Source: XYD12-FULL-36-8 sp964613805 (GTDB lineage: Bacteria > Bacteroidota > Ignavibacteria > Ignavibacteriales > Ignavibacteriaceae). Taken from it: 64,000 bases of DNA. Position numbers and translations under genes: made by a program. The stretch is taken from contig CAZTJF010000020.1 of assembly GCA_964613805.1 (NCBI GenBank), positions 1 to 64,000 of the forward strand, written 5' to 3'. Shown here piece by piece: positions 27,185 through 36,503 of this stretch (position 1 is its first letter; the number at the start of each line of letters is the position of its first letter). Under the pieces are notes generated by a model. The model did no database searches. It saw nothing but the letters and a program-made list of their open reading frames with translations, and had not been told where the DNA came from.

Positions 27185-27771
27185 AATTATTTAAATCCGA
27201 ACGAAGACTGCAAAAAATATCTTCGGCTGTAAAATCACGCCAATTTACTCTCCGCGTTGTTTTAGAAAATATTCATGATCCTCACAATGTAAGCGCAATA
27301 TTCAGAACTTGTGATGCAGTTGGAGTTCCAAAAGTATCACTGATTTATTATTTGGAAAAGTTTCCAAGAATTGGAAAAAAATCCTCCGCTTCCGCATTCA
27401 AATGGGTTGAAAATGAAAAGTTTAGAAGTGTAAATGAATGCTATGAGTCATTAAGAAAAGAGGGATTCACTATTTATGCATCAACAATTTCCGATGATGC
27501 GATTGATTTGTATAAAATTGATCTTACGAAAAAGATTGCGATTGTACTTGGTAATGAACATCGTGGCGTCTCGGATGAAGCGGTAAAATTGGCAGATAAA
27601 AAATTTAAGATTCCGATGTGCGGAATGGTGCAAAGTTTAAATGTTTCTGTAGCTGCTGCAATTGTTCTGTACGAAGCTCTTAGACAGAGAATGAAAAAAG
27701 GGTTTTACGAAAAAAGCGAATTGAGTGAAAATACATTAGATGAGCTGATTGAAAAGTGGGCAAGAAAATGA
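27181..27771 (+). CDS. SpoU/TrmH-family RNA 2'-O-methyltransferase
   Basis: 196 residues of the SPOUT class. Motif 1 is NVSAIFRTCDAVGVP, motif 2 IVLGNEHRGVSDEA, and motif 3 IPMCGMVQSLNVSVAAAIVLYE, which form the trefoil knot that binds SAM. The C-terminal extension (about 30 residues) and the short length fit TrmH, which makes Gm18 in tRNA. The start is GTG at 27181, overlapping the HicB-like gene. The aroA ATG begins one base after its stop codon. Confidence 0.88.
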   Translation: MKLFKSERRLQKISSAVKSRQFTLRVVLENIHDPHNVSAIFRTCDAVGVPKVSLIYYLEKFPRIGKKSSASAFKWVENEKFRSVNECYESLRKEGFTIYASTISDDAIDLYKIDLTKKIAIVLGNEHRGVSDEAVKLADKKFKIPMCGMVQSLNVSVAAAIVLYEALRQRMKKGFYEKSELSENTLDELIEKWARK

Positions 27772-27772
27772 T

Positions 27773-29065
27773 ATGATTCAAGAATTTAGTAGTATAGAAA
27801 AAGTCTCTGGTGAACTTGAATTATCAGGAGATAAATCTATTTCGCATCGTGCAGTTATTTTTTCTGCAATGGCTGATGGAGTCTCTGAGATTACTAATCT
27901 TTCGGATGGAGAAGATGTTAATTCAACAATTAATTGTCTTGAAGCGATTGGAAGTAAATTCGAAAGGGTTGGTAGATTGGTTAGGGTAGAGGGAAGAGGA
28001 ATTAAAAATTTTACGAAACCTAATGCATCATTAAATGCAGGAAATTCCGGAACAACCGCAAGATTACTTAGTGGACTATTAGCTGCTCAAAATTTTGATT
28101 CAATAATTACTGGAGATAAATCTCTTTACCAAAGACCAATGGATAGAGTAATTCAACCACTCAAATTAATGGAAGCAAGTATTGAATCCACAAAAAACGG
28201 AACTCTGCCTGTAAATATTTTTCCAGTTAAAGAACTCAAGGAAATTGATTATCAGTTACCGGTTGCGAGTGCACAAGTTAAAGGTGCTGTGCTTATTGCC
28301 GGGCTTCATTGTGATGGAATTACTTCAGTCTCTGATAAATACGCTACACGTGATCATACTGAAAGAATGCTCAATCTTAAAATATCATTTTTCCCTGGCT
28401 CCGGCGGCAGGGAAAAAATTATTTATGCATCTAAAGAAAATTATCCTGAAGGAAAATCTTATTTCGTTCCATCAGATATTTCCACAGGATCTTTTTTTAT
28501 TGTTCTAACTTTACTATCAAGAAATTCAGAATTGATATTACGTCATGTCAGCTTGAATGAAACAAGAACCGGTATTCTAAAAGTTCTTAAAGAAATGGGC
28601 GGGAATATTGAAATTCAAAATGAAAAAAAATGTAACGGTGAACCATTTGGCGATATTCTCGTTAAAAGCAGCAAACTGAAAAACATTGAGTTAAAACGTG
28701 AAATCATTCCAAATATAATTGATGAAATACCTATACTTTCAGTTGCTGGATTATTTGCAGAAGGCAGTTTCCAAATTCAAAATGCGAAAGAGCTGCGAGA
28801 GAAAGAATCTGACAGAATACAGTCGTTGTGTCATAATTATCGTTTGTTGGGCTTGAGTGTAGATGAGACTTCCGACGGATTCTCGATCTCGGGAGAAATT
28901 AAAAATCACTCACTAGTCTTTGAAAGTTTTAATGATCATCGAATTGCGATGGCATTTTCAATTCTTTCTATGTTGTTAAAAGACGGTGCTAAAGTAAATA
29001 AATTTGAGTGTGTCGGTATCTCAAATCCAAATTTTATTTCTCAACTGAAAAGAGTTGTCCGTTAA
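27773..29065 (+). CDS. aroA: 3-phosphoshikimate 1-carboxyvinyltransferase (EPSP synthase)
   Basis: 430 residues from ATG 27773; the longer frame would overlap the upstream methyltransferase for no reason. EPSP synthase joins shikimate-3-phosphate and phosphoenolpyruvate in the shikimate pathway. Motifs are GDKSISHRAVIFSAMADG (substrate-binding K and S), NAGNSGTTARLLSGLLA, SAQVKGAVLIAGL, ELREKESDRI, and NDHRIAMAFSI near the C-terminus. The NAGNSGT rather than NAGTAM context groups it with class II-like enzymes, though this is only a hint. Confidence 0.94.
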   Translation: MIQEFSSIEKVSGELELSGDKSISHRAVIFSAMADGVSEITNLSDGEDVNSTINCLEAIGSKFERVGRLVRVEGRGIKNFTKPNASLNAGNSGTTARLLSGLLAAQNFDSIITGDKSLYQRPMDRVIQPLKLMEASIESTKNGTLPVNIFPVKELKEIDYQLPVASAQVKGAVLIAGLHCDGITSVSDKYATRDHTERMLNLKISFFPGSGGREKIIYASKENYPEGKSYFVPSDISTGSFFIVLTLLSRNSELILRHVSLNETRTGILKVLKEMGGNIEIQNEKKCNGEPFGDILVKSSKLKNIELKREIIPNIIDEIPILSVAGLFAEGSFQIQNAKELREKESDRIQSLCHNYRLLGLSVDETSDGFSISGEIKNHSLVFESFNDHRIAMAFSILSMLLKDGAKVNKFECVGISNPNFISQLKRVVR

Positions 29066-29153
29066 ATCAGAAAAGTTCATGACAAAAATATTTGATTTGA
29101 ATATGCTTCTTTTTTTGAAGTGGATTCAGAGAAGAGTTTTTGAATTTTAGAAT

Positions 29154-30785
29154 CTATTCTATTTCAATTACCTGATGTTCAAATTTATTTATAGCCAGCT
29201 CTTCAAAAATCTTTTGTAAAACCTCAACACCATATTTATTTGCATATTGAAAGAAGCCCAATTCTCTTTCCTGCAAATTCATATTTGGGAAAAGATTTGC
29301 AGAAGCTTTATCAATTTGCCTAAGTGTTATTTCGTAACGTTTTTTTTGTGCCTCGACTGCCTTTGTATTTAGCTCATCAATATATGTCAAAATCTTAATA
29401 TGGTATTTTGAAGCTACATCGGTCATTGTTTTTTCAATCTCAAATAATTTTTCTTTAAGATTATCAAATGTAAGATTGATTTGATTTTTTGATTCCCTAA
29501 ATATTTCTTCAAGATTATTTTCGGAAATGCTGTTGATGATTTGATTCTTAAGTTTATTCGGGTCAGTAAAAAAATCAGTAATTCTCATTTCATATTTCTC
29601 AAGGATTGATTTCAATGCTTTCTCCAGAATAGTTGCCGATGAGCGAGGATAAACTATTGCAGGATCAATATTGTAAAATTCATACAGAGGAAGAATTTGT
29701 GCAAAGTATGCAACCTCACTTGGACCGCCAACATAAAATGCTGTGGAAAAAAGAAAATCTTGGCAGATAGGTCGCAGCAATACATTTGGACTAAATTTTT
29801 CCGGTTCCGAATCAATTAAATTATTGAGCTCTTCATATGAGAATTTTTTCCGTTTTCCTTTAAGTCTGAATTCATTCTCAACCGGTTCGATGACATATCT
29901 GCCTTCATCGTAGTTGTAAAATAAATTGATTGGGCGAATTTTTACCTGCGCATGATATAGCTCTTCGAGATTAGCAGAAATTTTTACAACTTTTTCTGTG
30001 TGATTGCGGAAATCGCTTATCTCTTTTTTGAAAACAGGTTTTAGCAGTTCTTTAACTTTTACGTCTTGTGGATCAAATATTATAAGTCCGTATTGATCAA
30101 ATAACCAAAACAAAAGCTGTTTGAAAGATTCCTTGAATGTTTTTTCTTCTTTATAAATACCTTTAAGATTTTCAAGGAGGGGAGTTTTGAATTCCGAGTT
30201 TCGCAACTGGCTCTCGAAATCCTTCATGAACTGATTTATTGATTCTTTAAATTTAAGATGACCAACACTGCCACGATTTTGATCTTCTTCAGTTGTTTCA
30301 TCGTTATAGGATAACTTATTTAGCTCGCTGTTTTCGTTAAGTATATTTATTGATCGCACTTCATCAAAATCATGATCATCACCTTCGAGCCAGAAAACAG
30401 GAACAAAATGATAATTATCGTGGCGCTCAGATAAGTGTGAGCAAAGTTTTATAGCTGTTATTATTTTATAAAAAGTGTAAAGCGGACCACCTAAAATTCC
30501 AAGCTGCTGCCCAGTAACTACTGCAAGCGTTTCCTTGCTTTTTAGCAGCGAGATGTTTTTTAAGGTTTTAGATGAAGCGTTTAGCGACTGATATTGGTTG
30601 AGGATTATAGCTGAAAGTTCGTTGCGAGATTCCTTCGGGGATTCACTCATCCGGCTAAATTTTTCAATGAACTGTTCTTTATTGCGAAAATCATATTTGT
30701 AAAACCTCTGGACTTTATCAAAACTATAAATGTAATCTAGAAATAGTTTTGTGTTTCCGGGAATCTCTTTAAAATTAATGAACAT
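29154..30785 (-). CDS. bshC: Bacillithiol biosynthesis cysteine-adding enzyme BshC
   Basis: 543 residues from ATG 30783-30785, which has a GGAG ribosome site five bases upstream. BshC attaches cysteine to glucosamine-malate in the last step of bacillithiol synthesis. Family blocks seen are VTGQQLGILGGPLYTFYK, FWLEGDDHDFDEV, LLRPICQDFLFSTAFYVGGPSEVAYFAQ (in parts) and a coiled-coil C-terminal region (about 410-490) before NLQERELGF. The length matches Bacillus BshC (about 540). The partner genes bshA and bshB are not in the window. Confidence 0.93.
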   Translation of the reverse strand: MFINFKEIPGNTKLFLDYIYSFDKVQRFYKYDFRNKEQFIEKFSRMSESPKESRNELSAIILNQYQSLNASSKTLKNISLLKSKETLAVVTGQQLGILGGPLYTFYKIITAIKLCSHLSERHDNYHFVPVFWLEGDDHDFDEVRSINILNENSELNKLSYNDETTEEDQNRGSVGHLKFKESINQFMKDFESQLRNSEFKTPLLENLKGIYKEEKTFKESFKQLLFWLFDQYGLIIFDPQDVKVKELLKPVFKKEISDFRNHTEKVVKISANLEELYHAQVKIRPINLFYNYDEGRYVIEPVENEFRLKGKRKKFSYEELNNLIDSEPEKFSPNVLLRPICQDFLFSTAFYVGGPSEVAYFAQILPLYEFYNIDPAIVYPRSSATILEKALKSILEKYEMRITDFFTDPNKLKNQIINSISENNLEEIFRESKNQINLTFDNLKEKLFEIEKTMTDVASKYHIKILTYIDELNTKAVEAQKKRYEITLRQIDKASANLFPNMNLQERELGFFQYANKYGVEVLQKIFEELAINKFEHQVIEIE

Positions 30786-30852
30786 TGACACTCCAAAGGT
30801 TTATTTTTCTTGATTAAAACTAAGAAAATCTAATTTCCATCACAAATATTTA

Positions 30853-31965
30853 GTGAATAATACTCACCCGATCTGTACTGGGATCACATGCAATTTCTTT
30901 CGAGTAGAAGAATATTTAAGTATTTTGCTTTCAAAAATCAGACAGCATTTGGAAATAAATCTCTTTAAATATTTTACTTTAAGAAGAACTCTTAATATTT
31001 TGAAGATAGTGGGTTCTTTTGCTGTCTCAAGAGTGCTAAGAAAACCAATCGTGTGGGGAATGCCAATAACCTACTCGGTCGAACCAACAAATTTTTGTAA
31101 CCTTAAATGCCCCGAATGTCCGTCAGGAACAGGTGAACTTACACGACCATTAGGTTTATTAAAAGTTGAAAATTTTAAAAAGATTATTGACCAAATAAGC
31201 GAAACGGGTTTTTATATTCAGCTATTTTTTCAGGGCGAACCATATCTTCATAAAAAATTAAATGAAATGATTGAGTATGCTCAAAGTAAAAAAATATATG
31301 TATCGGTAAGTACAAATGGTAATTTAATATCGGATAAGAACATTGATAAATTGATGGAGCATGTTCCCGACAAAATTATTTTCTCGCTCGATGGTTTGGA
31401 TGAGGAAAGCTATCAAAATTATAGGGTTGGTGGAACATTCAAGCAAGCAGATGAAGCACTAATATTAATTTCTGAAGCAAAAAAAAAATTAAATCTTAAG
31501 AAACCATTTATTGAACTTCAATATATTGTAATGAAGCAGAATGAACACTTGCTGGATGAAGTGGCTTTGTATGGTAAAAGACGGGGAGTTGATCGAGTAG
31601 TATTTAAGACCATGCAAGTTTCTTCTTACGATAGTGCATTAAAATTTTTACCAACAAAAAATGAACACTCCCGATACATTCTGCAGGACAACAGCTATAA
31701 AATTAAAGGTCCGCTTAAGAACCATTGTTTTGCTTTATGGCGAACCGCTGTAATCACATGGGATAACAAAATGGTTCCTTGCTGCTTTGATAAAGATGCA
31801 AATTATGTGCTTGGAGACCTTAATTATTCCTCGATTGAAAAAATCTGGAAATCTGAGCTTTATCAAAATTTTAGGATGGGAGTACTTTCAAATCGAACAG
31901 GAATTAGTATGTGCAGTAATTGCACTGAAGGATTGAAAGTAAATATCTTTCAGATGGAAAATTAA
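30853..31965 (+). CDS. Radical SAM/SPASM domain protein
   Basis: 370 residues. The 4Fe-4S site is CNLKCPEC (C82, C86, C89), preceded by YSVEPTN. The core runs to about 270, with LFFQGEPYLHK and IIFSLDGLDEESY. The C-terminal SPASM-like tail has PCCFDKDANYVLGDL and CSNC. The GTG start at 30853 is uncertain because the N-terminal about 45 residues lack a strong ribosome site. It heads a close operon with a UPF0104 membrane protein (5-base gap) and a membrane GT2, suggesting a role in making or modifying a surface glycolipid. The substrate is unknown. Confidence 0.85.
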   Translation: MNNTHPICTGITCNFFRVEEYLSILLSKIRQHLEINLFKYFTLRRTLNILKIVGSFAVSRVLRKPIVWGMPITYSVEPTNFCNLKCPECPSGTGELTRPLGLLKVENFKKIIDQISETGFYIQLFFQGEPYLHKKLNEMIEYAQSKKIYVSVSTNGNLISDKNIDKLMEHVPDKIIFSLDGLDEESYQNYRVGGTFKQADEALILISEAKKKLNLKKPFIELQYIVMKQNEHLLDEVALYGKRRGVDRVVFKTMQVSSYDSALKFLPTKNEHSRYILQDNSYKIKGPLKNHCFALWRTAVITWDNKMVPCCFDKDANYVLGDLNYSSIEKIWKSELYQNFRMGVLSNRTGISMCSNCTEGLKVNIFQMEN

Positions 31966-31970
31966 TTCTC

Positions 31971-32960
31971 ATGAATTTTATGAGTAATAGTCATAATACA
32001 ATTACCCTCAAAATTTCGAATCACAAAACCAAAATTTATTTAGTTCTACGGGTTATAGTTGCATTATCATTATTGTTCTATCTTATTTCATTTGTTGAAC
32101 TTGATAATATTGTATCAACTTTTCTAAGTTCTGATATATTACTTCTCAGTTTAAGTGTGCTTCTTCTGCTTCCCAATATCTATTTGCAATATTGGAAATG
32201 GAAATTAACTTGTGAAAAATTAATTGGGGCAAAAAGCCGAAGGAAAGTTTTGATGTCATTATTTTATGGATTTCCTGCTGCGGTTTTTACCCCCGCAAGG
32301 GCTGGTGAATATTTTGGCAGGGGATTAGCTTTTAAAGAATTTCATTTTTCTGAAATAGTACTTGCTACTTTAGTTGATAAACTTTTCACAATACTGGTGA
32401 CTTTCATTTTAGGAAGCATGGGTATGATATTATTCATAAGTTATTATTATGAATCAAGTGTTCACATTCCAATGCCGCTAATGATTACATTTTTAGTGTT
32501 AACGATATTAGCTGTTGCATTTATATTTTCAGATTTGGAATGGCTGTACAAATTTATTTCACCAGTGTTAAAATTTAAGTTCTTCGCAAAGATTGGTGAA
32601 AGACTTATGATATTGAGAAACCTTGATCGAAGCTTTGTTCTTAAAATGATGTTTATTTCAAGTTTATTTTTTATCTGTTACCTAATTCAGTTTACAATTC
32701 TTCTCGCATCATTTTCTCATCACTTTGATTTTTCAAAGTTTTTTTTGGCTGCTTTAGTTATCATGTTCTCTAAAACGATTTTATCACCGATTTCTTTTAG
32801 CGAACTTGGCATAAGAGAAGGTGCCTCAATATTTTTCTTAACTCAAATGGGTGAATCTGCAAGCACAGCATTAAATGCATCGCTGACTTTGTTTGCAATA
32901 AATATACTTCTCCCATCACTTATTGGAATGATTCTTCTTTTTGTTAAAAGTGATGATTGA
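31971..32960 (+). CDS. UPF0104/LPG synthase-type membrane protein (flippase-like), copy 1
   Basis: 329 residues with about eight membrane helices. The family hallmark near the middle is FTPARAGEYFGRG, and late blocks are SPISFSELGIREGASIFFL. Relatives are the flippase/lysyltransferase membrane domain of MprF and archaeal AglD. It may move or modify a lipid-linked sugar. It is followed by a GT2 gene overlapping it by 8 bases, so the two probably work together. The MprF catalytic domain is absent. Confidence 0.85.
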   Translation: MNFMSNSHNTITLKISNHKTKIYLVLRVIVALSLLFYLISFVELDNIVSTFLSSDILLLSLSVLLLLPNIYLQYWKWKLTCEKLIGAKSRRKVLMSLFYGFPAAVFTPARAGEYFGRGLAFKEFHFSEIVLATLVDKLFTILVTFILGSMGMILFISYYYESSVHIPMPLMITFLVLTILAVAFIFSDLEWLYKFISPVLKFKFFAKIGERLMILRNLDRSFVLKMMFISSLFFICYLIQFTILLASFSHHFDFSKFFLAALVIMFSKTILSPISFSELGIREGASIFFLTQMGESASTALNASLTLFAINILLPSLIGMILLFVKSDD

Positions 32961-34089
32961 GATAATACTGCTTTTCATTTTTACTTTTCTTCTTATCAAT
33001 TACATTTTATTTCTTTTAGAAATATTATCCGGTCTCAAAAATATTTCAACTAGAAAAGAAGAAAAGATTTCCGAGGAATTTGTTTCCGTTATTATTCCTT
33101 TCCGAAATGAATCCGAAAATATTTTAAAAAGTTTGAAAAGTTTAACGGAGCAAGATTATCCAATCGAAAAATATGAGGTGATTTATGTAAACGATTCATC
33201 AACTGATGATTCACTATCTAAGATAGTGGCTACTAAGAAGCCAAGCCATTTCAGTGTTATCTCACTTTCTGATTTTTCAAGTGCAAAAGCATTTAAGAAG
33301 AAAGCTGTGAGATTTGGGATTGAGAATGCTCGTGGTTCAATTATCGTAACAACCGATGCTGATTGCATACATAGTCGTAGCTGGTTAAGAGAATTATTGT
33401 CAAATTTTGATTGTCATACCGGATTTATTTCTGGCCCTGTTGGCTTTGAAGCCGGCGAGAATATTTTTTCAAAAATTCAGGCATTAGAATTTGCTGGGTT
33501 GATAATTTGTGGGGCAGGACTAATTGGAAAAGGAAAGCCAACAATTTGCAATGGTGCTAATTTGGCTTTCAGGAAAAGTGTGTTCAAACAACTTAATGGA
33601 TACAGCGATCAAATGCATCTATCTTCCGGCGAAGATGAGTTACTAATGCAAAAAATTTCTGCTGAAACTGACTACAATGTAAAGTTCTGTTGGAGTAAAG
33701 ATGCACTTGTTTTCACCCACCCAAATAAAAATATTAATGATTTCTTTCAACAACGTAAACGCTGGGCAAGCAAAGGGCTTTTTTATAAGAATAATGTTTT
33801 GATATTTCGATTAATATTTATTTATCTTTTCTATCTTGGCATCATTGCACAGATTTTTCTTTCAATATTCTTGTCAAAAATATTTTTAGTTTCTTTAATT
33901 GTTTCTTTAATCCTCAAATCTTCCCTTGAATATATAATCATTTCTAAGGGAAGAGATTTTCTTTTCAATCGCGATTTATTGAAATATTTTTTTATGAGCG
34001 AAATATTCCAGATTATTTATTTGATAATTGCTGGAGTTAGCGGAGCTTTTGGCAGTTTCAAGTGGAAAGAACGCATCATAAAGAGATAA
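32953..34089 (+). CDS. Membrane-bound family 2 glycosyltransferase
   Basis: 378 residues from ATG 32953 (GTG 32950 and TTG 32941 are in-frame alternatives). An N-terminal helix (about 3-25) is followed by a GT2 domain with VSVIIPFRNES, VNDSSTDDS, the DxD site in TTDADC, GEDELL and QQRKRW, then three C-terminal helices. This is the processive-type GT2 layout. It overlaps the UPF0104 gene. The donor sugar cannot be read from sequence. Confidence 0.9.
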   Translation: MIEIILLFIFTFLLINYILFLLEILSGLKNISTRKEEKISEEFVSVIIPFRNESENILKSLKSLTEQDYPIEKYEVIYVNDSSTDDSLSKIVATKKPSHFSVISLSDFSSAKAFKKKAVRFGIENARGSIIVTTDADCIHSRSWLRELLSNFDCHTGFISGPVGFEAGENIFSKIQALEFAGLIICGAGLIGKGKPTICNGANLAFRKSVFKQLNGYSDQMHLSSGEDELLMQKISAETDYNVKFCWSKDALVFTHPNKNINDFFQQRKRWASKGLFYKNNVLIFRLIFIYLFYLGIIAQIFLSIFLSKIFLVSLIVSLILKSSLEYIIISKGRDFLFNRDLLKYFFMSEIFQIIYLIIAGVSGAFGSFKWKERIIKR

Positions 34090-34212
34090 AAAACTGACCT
34101 CATTCATAATTTAGCTTTTATTAATCGTCCACTAAAATATTTACTTTGTTTAGAATAGTGAACAAAGTCCGTAAATAATTCTCTCAAATTCAACTCAGCG
34201 TTGATTTCTTTA

Positions 34213-34228
34213 TGGCATATTCATTGCC
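34213..34228 (+). promoter_or_regulatory. Sigma-54-type -24/-12 promoter
   Basis: The sequence tggcatattcattgcc has GG at 34214-34215 and GC at 34226-34227 separated by exactly 10 bases, with TGGCA and TTGC elements matching the RpoN consensus. The predicted transcription start is near 34239, 28 bases before the ATG at 34267. An enhancer site was not identified. Confidence 0.65.
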
Positions 34229-34266
34229 TAACATGATTTGAATTAAACAATTTTTGGAGGTCTAAA

Positions 34267-35625
34267 ATGAAACGGTTAATAATAATCTTAATGCTTTTCG
34301 TTGGTCTCACAGCCATCATAGAAGCAAAATCCAATAAGCATATTAATGCTTACAGCTCATTTTATTCACATCTTTCTCCATATGGTATTTGGGTGGAATT
34401 TAACGATGGATTGGTTGCATGGCGTCCTACAATAATGCGTAGAGGTTGGGCTCCTTACAGCATAGGAAGATGGATTTGGACAGATTACGGCTGGTATTGG
34501 GATTCATATGAATCCTTCGGTTATATTACTTATCATTACGGAAGATGGTATTATGATGATTATTACGGCTGGATCTGGATTCCTGATTACGACTGGGCTC
34601 CTGCTTGGGTTGAATGGAGATATGATGACAGTTACATTGGCTGGGCTCCGCTGCCTCCTTATGCAATATACTCGATGAACATAGGAGTTCATTTTACTTT
34701 TAATTATGTAACACCATACTCTCATTGGCATTTTGTAAACTATAATTATATGTGTGATCCATATGTTTACAAATACTATGTTGGTCCAAAGTATAAGTAT
34801 AGAGTTTTCTCAAACACTAAATACAGAAATGACTATGGATATTCAAATGGGAGAATTATTAACAGAGGCGTTGATATTGGTGAAGTTAGAACAAGAAGTG
34901 GACAAGATATCAGACAAAGAAATTTGCAGCAAGTTTCTGATATAAGAGAAATATCCAGAAGTGATAAAGATCGAAAAATGGAAAGGAGTACCGATGCTGT
35001 TCGAACATATATTCCATCTCGTGAAGAGCTGATGAAAGATAATGTTCGTGACACAGATGTTAGAAAAATTGAGAGACATTCAACACTTGAAACGTCAAGA
35101 TTGCAGCTTGGTGATAGGAAAGATTTTAGAGAAGATGTTGGAAGCAGAAATCGAAATGATGATTCTAAGAATATTTTTAGAGAAAAAGAACTTAAGGAAA
35201 ATAATGGTGAAAATAATCGAAGAGAAAACCTGGACACCAGAAAGCAAAATGATGTAAGAAGAGAAAATGTAACTGAAATTGAGCGAAAACGTGCGCAAGA
35301 AAAAATTGATATTGAAAGAAAGCGTGATGAAGAAACACGGATTATGAATGAGCGTCAGAAAAGAGAGAATTCAGTAAACGAAAATCAGAACAAACGTAAC
35401 GATATTAACAAATCGAGAACTGAAGAAAAGGAAGTCAGGAGGCAAAGAGATATTCAAATCCAGCGGGAACAGAATGAAGTGAAAGTTGAAAGAAAAATGG
35501 AAACAAATAAGCAAGAAAACCGAACCTTCAATCGCAATGATGAACAGAAAAAAAATGATTCACGTAACAATGAACGCAGTACTGGTAATGAAAGAAAAAC
35601 CTCTGAGCGAACTAGAAGCAGATAA
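34267..35625 (+). CDS. DUF6600-like secreted protein with long charged tail
   Basis: 452 residues. A signal peptide (about 1-20, ending IIEA) is followed by an aromatic domain of repeated G-W-Y motifs: SPYGIWVEF, GRWIWTDYGWYWDS, GRWYYDDYYGWIWIPDYDWAPAW, YIGWAPLPP (about 35-140), a pattern I associate with the DUF6600 family. The rest, about 200-452, is a very polar Arg/Glu/Asn/Lys-rich coiled or disordered tail. It should be exported. A good ribosome site (ttggaggtc) and a sigma-54-like promoter lie upstream, and a strong terminator follows, so it is a single-gene unit. The function is unknown. Confidence 0.82.
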   Translation: MKRLIIILMLFVGLTAIIEAKSNKHINAYSSFYSHLSPYGIWVEFNDGLVAWRPTIMRRGWAPYSIGRWIWTDYGWYWDSYESFGYITYHYGRWYYDDYYGWIWIPDYDWAPAWVEWRYDDSYIGWAPLPPYAIYSMNIGVHFTFNYVTPYSHWHFVNYNYMCDPYVYKYYVGPKYKYRVFSNTKYRNDYGYSNGRIINRGVDIGEVRTRSGQDIRQRNLQQVSDIREISRSDKDRKMERSTDAVRTYIPSREELMKDNVRDTDVRKIERHSTLETSRLQLGDRKDFREDVGSRNRNDDSKNIFREKELKENNGENNRRENLDTRKQNDVRRENVTEIERKRAQEKIDIERKRDEETRIMNERQKRENSVNENQNKRNDINKSRTEEKEVRRQRDIQIQREQNEVKVERKMETNKQENRTFNRNDEQKKNDSRNNERSTGNERKTSERTRSR

Positions 35626-35648
35626 AAGGAACTAAATCTTTCTCCACT

Positions 35649-35682
35649 AACGGTGCTGGCATGAAAGTCAACACCGTTTTTT
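35649..35682 (+). terminator. Rho-independent terminator
   Basis: The arm aacggtg (35649-35655) pairs with caccgtt (35672-35678). After one mismatch the stem continues with tggc/gtca pairing around an ATGAAA loop, and the second arm runs into a T tract. It ends the DUF6600-like transcript. Confidence 0.85.
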
Positions 35683-35744
35683 ATTATGATTTCTTGTTCA
35701 ATTTTACAAAATTGCCGCCACCTAATTTTAGTTTAAGGTAAATA

Positions 35745-36503
35745 ATGAAGGATAAAAGCACTCGACTTTTTTATATACTTGGAGCATTCTTTTTAGCCAA
35801 TGCTATTCTTGCTGAATTTATTGGAGTTAAAATATTTTCGCTAGAAGAAACGTTTGGTCAAAATCCTATAAACATCAATTTGCTGGGAATTGATAAACTT
35901 TCTTTCAATCTGAGCGCGGGGGTTTTACTCTGGCCAGCTGTTTTTATCATGACCGATATTATAAATGAATATTTTGGAAGGAAGGGGGTGAAGTTTCTTT
36001 CCTTTACTGCCGCCGGATTAATTCTTTATGCTTTTCTGATGGTTTACTATGCTATTCTTTTATCACCAGCAGAATTTTGGATTGAACGAACAACCTCCAA
36101 CGGTTTAATAAATATGGAACATGCATTCGAAGCAATTTTTGGACAAGGATTATGGATTATTGCAGGTTCTCTTGTTGCTTTCTTGATCGGACAGTTAGTT
36201 GATGTCACAGTTTTTCATTTAGTAAAGGCAAAAACTGGAAACAAGAAAATCTGGCTAAGGGCTACTGGTTCAACTTTAGTTTCACAATTCATTGATAGCT
36301 TTGTAGTGCTTTTCATTGCTTTTTACATTGGTGCAGGTTGGGATTTGAAGCTTGTCATAGCAATTGGCATTATGAATTACACTTATAAATTTTTAATCGC
36401 TGTAGCATTAACTCCTGTCTTGTATATAATTCATTTTATTATTGATATGTATCTTGGTAAAGATTTAGCGCACCAACTTATGGAGGAGGCAACAGAAAAG
36501 TAA
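35745..36503 (+). CDS. Queuosine precursor transporter (YhhQ/VUT family)
   Basis: 252 residues with six or seven membrane helices. Family blocks seen are ANAILAEFIGVKIF near the N-terminus, WPAVFIMTDIINEYFGRKGV, LVAFLIGQLVDV and WLRATGSTLVSQFIDSFVV. YhhQ imports queuine precursors (preQ0/preQ1) for tRNA modification. Compared with E. coli YhhQ it has a longer N-terminal region. No queuosine synthesis gene is adjacent. Confidence 0.87.
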   Translation: MKDKSTRLFYILGAFFLANAILAEFIGVKIFSLEETFGQNPININLLGIDKLSFNLSAGVLLWPAVFIMTDIINEYFGRKGVKFLSFTAAGLILYAFLMVYYAILLSPAEFWIERTTSNGLINMEHAFEAIFGQGLWIIAGSLVAFLIGQLVDVTVFHLVKAKTGNKKIWLRATGSTLVSQFIDSFVVLFIAFYIGAGWDLKLVIAIGIMNYTYKFLIAVALTPVLYIIHFIIDMYLGKDLAHQLMEEATEK

